DNA from: an uncultured Actinomycetes bacterium
GTDB lineage: Bacteria; Actinomycetota; Actinomycetes; S36-B12
Assembly: GCA_913061025.1 (NCBI GenBank)
Contig: CAJXUJ010000065.1
Coordinates: 1-7,249 of the forward strand
Reading direction: 5' to 3'
Length of the DNA stretch: 7,249 bases
The first letter of the stretch is position 1; each line of letters starts with the position of its first letter. The notes under the pieces were generated by a model, which ran no database searches, had not been told where the DNA came from, and saw only the letters and a program-made list of their open reading frames with translations. A program made the translations under genes and the position numbers. Shown piece by piece: positions 6,330 to 7,249 of the stretch.

Positions 6330-6364
6330 CCTAGGCCAACGGCTTGTGCTCGTCGGCCTCTAGG
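6330..6364 (+). terminator. imperfect hairpin between ruvB and yajC
   Basis: The 110-base gap after ruvB contains a stem: CCTAGGCC-A-ACG (6330-6341) pairs with CGT-C-GGCC-T-(CT)-AGG reading 6351-6364. That is about 11 pairs with one A-C mismatch and a 2-base bulge, and a nine-base loop. It begins 13 bases after the ruvB stop, a position that suits a terminator or 3'-end stabiliser. No T-run follows (next bases TACCCTCG), so intrinsic termination is uncertain. An operator or chance pairing in GC-rich DNA is also possible. Confidence 0.35.
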
Positions 6365-6416
6365 TACCCTCGTCCCCGCTGGAGATTCCGGCCCTCTGCC
6401 CCGCAGACAGCACGTC

Positions 6417-6421
6417 AGGAG
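6417..6421 (+). promoter_or_regulatory. ribosome binding site of yajC
   Basis: AGGAG lies six bases before the GTG at 6428. It decides the start against an in-frame TTG at 6344, whose 28-residue extension is Arg/Pro-rich and has no counterpart in YajC proteins. Confidence 0.7.
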
Positions 6422-6427
6422 TGCCCC

Positions 6428-6727
6428 GTGGACCTGGTCGCCCTCGCACCCATCGCGCTACTTGTCGTGGCCTTCTACTTCCTCCTGATCCGCCCCCAGA
6501 AACAGCGGCAGCGCCAGCAGGCCGAAATGGTCGCAGCACTTGCTCCCGGCGCCCAGGTGATGACCACCGCGGGAATGATGGGGACCATCGCCGTCGTCGC
6601 CGACGACGAAATCAGCCTGGAGATTTCCCCCGGGGTCTTCGTCCGCATGGTTCCGGCTGCCGTCGCCAAGGTTCTCGAACCGGCCCCCAGCCTGGACGCT
6701 CCGCAGGAGCCGGGTGAGGCGACCTGA
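6428..6727 (+). CDS. yajC: preprotein translocase subunit YajC
   Basis: YajC is a small single-span membrane protein that associates with SecDF and the SecYEG translocon. The 99-residue product has one N-terminal membrane segment (about residues 3-21, ending FYFLLI), the family motif IRPQKQRQRQQ (21-31), then the cytoplasmic domain with the pattern PGAQVMTTAGMMGTIAVV (40-57) and EISPGVFVRMVPAAVAKVL (65-83). The Pro/Glu-rich end is typical of actinobacterial members. The stop is doubled (TGA then TAG, 6725-6730). It precedes secD by 87 bases, the standard yajC-secD-secF order. Confidence 0.95.
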   Translation: MDLVALAPIALLVVAFYFLLIRPQKQRQRQQAEMVAALAPGAQVMTTAGMMGTIAVVADDEISLEISPGVFVRMVPAAVAKVLEPAPSLDAPQEPGEAT

Positions 6728-6814
6728 TAGCGATCAGACTTCGCGCACGTCATATCTAAGCGCGACCGACCGACATAAACGGGCCGACGAGCCCGACCGC
6801 CAACGAGGAGACCT
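6728..6814 (+). other. yajC-secD intergenic region with short repeats and a hairpin
   Basis: This 87-base gap holds three tandem CGAC units (6763-6774) and a 5-bp stem CGGGC (6780-6784) with GCCCG (6791-6795), ending 12 bases before the secD start-codon ribosome binding site core. TATCTA (6753-6758) could be a -10 box, but no -35 is seen. I see no gene or confident regulatory element. Confidence 0.3.
6805..6810 (+). promoter_or_regulatory. ribosome binding site of secD
   Basis: GAGGAG ends four bases before the GTG at 6815. It supports that start, which places a short polar segment and then the first membrane helix at the N terminus as expected for SecD. Confidence 0.65.
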
Positions 6815-7249
6815 GTGGCACCACCTGCGACTTCCAAGCCGGGACGATCACTGATCGCTCTGGTCGTTTTGCTGATCGGCGGGATCGTCTGGGCGTTTTG
6901 GCCCGGCAGCGACTCCTCCGTTCGCCTTGGCCTTGACCTCCAGGGTGGGACGCAGGTGATCCTGGTTCCCCAGCCGGTTGTGGAGGGCACGGAGATCACC
7001 GAGGAGCAACTCGCTCAGACCGTCGAGATCATTCGTGCCCGCGTTGACGGACTGGGCGTTGCCGAGGCAGAGGTCACGACCCAAGGCTCGGGCAATTCCG
7101 CGGCGATCGTGGTTGCCGTGCCCGGTGTCGGCCAGGACCGCGTGGTCGAACTGGTGCAGCGGACCGCGTTGCTGAACTTCCGGCCCGTGTGGAACGTGTT
7201 GAGCCCGTTCCCGACTGACGCTGCTGCGGATCCCACAGCCGAGGGCGAT
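6815..7249 (+). CDS. secD: protein translocase subunit SecD, N-terminal part (runs off the window)
   Basis: SecD, with SecF, uses the proton gradient to help pull preproteins across the membrane after SecA/SecYEG. The window holds 145 codons, open to the last base. Visible are a polar start APPATSKPGR, a first membrane helix (about 13-30, LIALVVLLIGGIVWAFWP), the SecD signature LGLDLQGGTQVIL (38-50), and the start of the large periplasmic/extracellular P1 domain with EIIRARVDGLGVAEAEVTTQG (71-91), VPGVGQDRV (102-110) and RTALLNFRPV (116-125). These are characteristic of SecD rather than SecF. The remaining transmembrane helices lie beyond the window. The GTG start has a GAGGAG site four bases upstream. 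Confidence 0.95.
   Translation, partial: MAPPATSKPGRSLIALVVLLIGGIVWAFWPGSDSSVRLGLDLQGGTQVILVPQPVVEGTEITEEQLAQTVEIIRARVDGLGVAEAEVTTQGSGNSAAIVVAVPGVGQDRVVELVQRTALLNFRPVWNVLSPFPTDAAADPTAEGD

Noticed and set aside
6344..6427. N-terminal extension of YajC from an upstream TTG
   Set aside because: It would put 28 polar residues before the membrane segment and ignores the AGGAG site serving the GTG at 6428; part of it also lies in the hairpin.

Overview
The window looks like chromosomal core DNA from a high-GC actinobacterium. The GC content is high, six of nine identifiable starts are GTG, and the order pdxS-pdxT-yebC-(insert)-ruvC-ruvA-ruvB-yajC-secD is the one I know from Streptomyces and relatives. 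All genes read on the + strand. I cannot name the genus; nothing indicates a plasmid, phage or island.

Layout: 1-216 holds the last 71 codons of an upstream gene, possibly with a LemA-like tail. After a 77-bp gap with a small hairpin come pdxS (294-1181) and pdxT (1178-1786), the two subunits of the DXP-independent pyridoxal 5'-phosphate synthase, overlapping by 4 bases. Then yebC (1817-2569), a TACO1/YebC-family translation factor. A WS/DGAT-type O-acyltransferase gene (2573-4033) starts 3 bases after yebC. Next is the Holliday-junction set ruvC (4064-4621), ruvA (4618-5235) and ruvB (5232-6317), each overlapping the next by ATGA. After 110 bp with an imperfect hairpin come yajC (6428-6727) and the 5' part of secD (6815 to the window end), which begin the accessory Sec-translocase genes (secF would be expected next).

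The genes from pdxS to ruvB are so tightly packed (overlaps of 4 bases or gaps of 3-30 bases) that one transcript is likely. Functionally it joins vitamin B6 synthesis, translation support, an acyl-ester enzyme and recombination repair. This is a housekeeping cluster rather than a single pathway. The yajC-secD pair may be a separate unit, since the widest gaps lie around it.

The only gene that looks out of place is the WS/DGAT acyltransferase between yebC and ruvC. It keeps the HHxxxDG catalytic motif but has a divergent N-terminal signature. Other points are a repeat-built tail on RuvB, two intergenic hairpins, and a nine-codon mini-ORF ending on the yebC start. I found no tRNA, rRNA, CRISPR, insertion sequence or clear new system.
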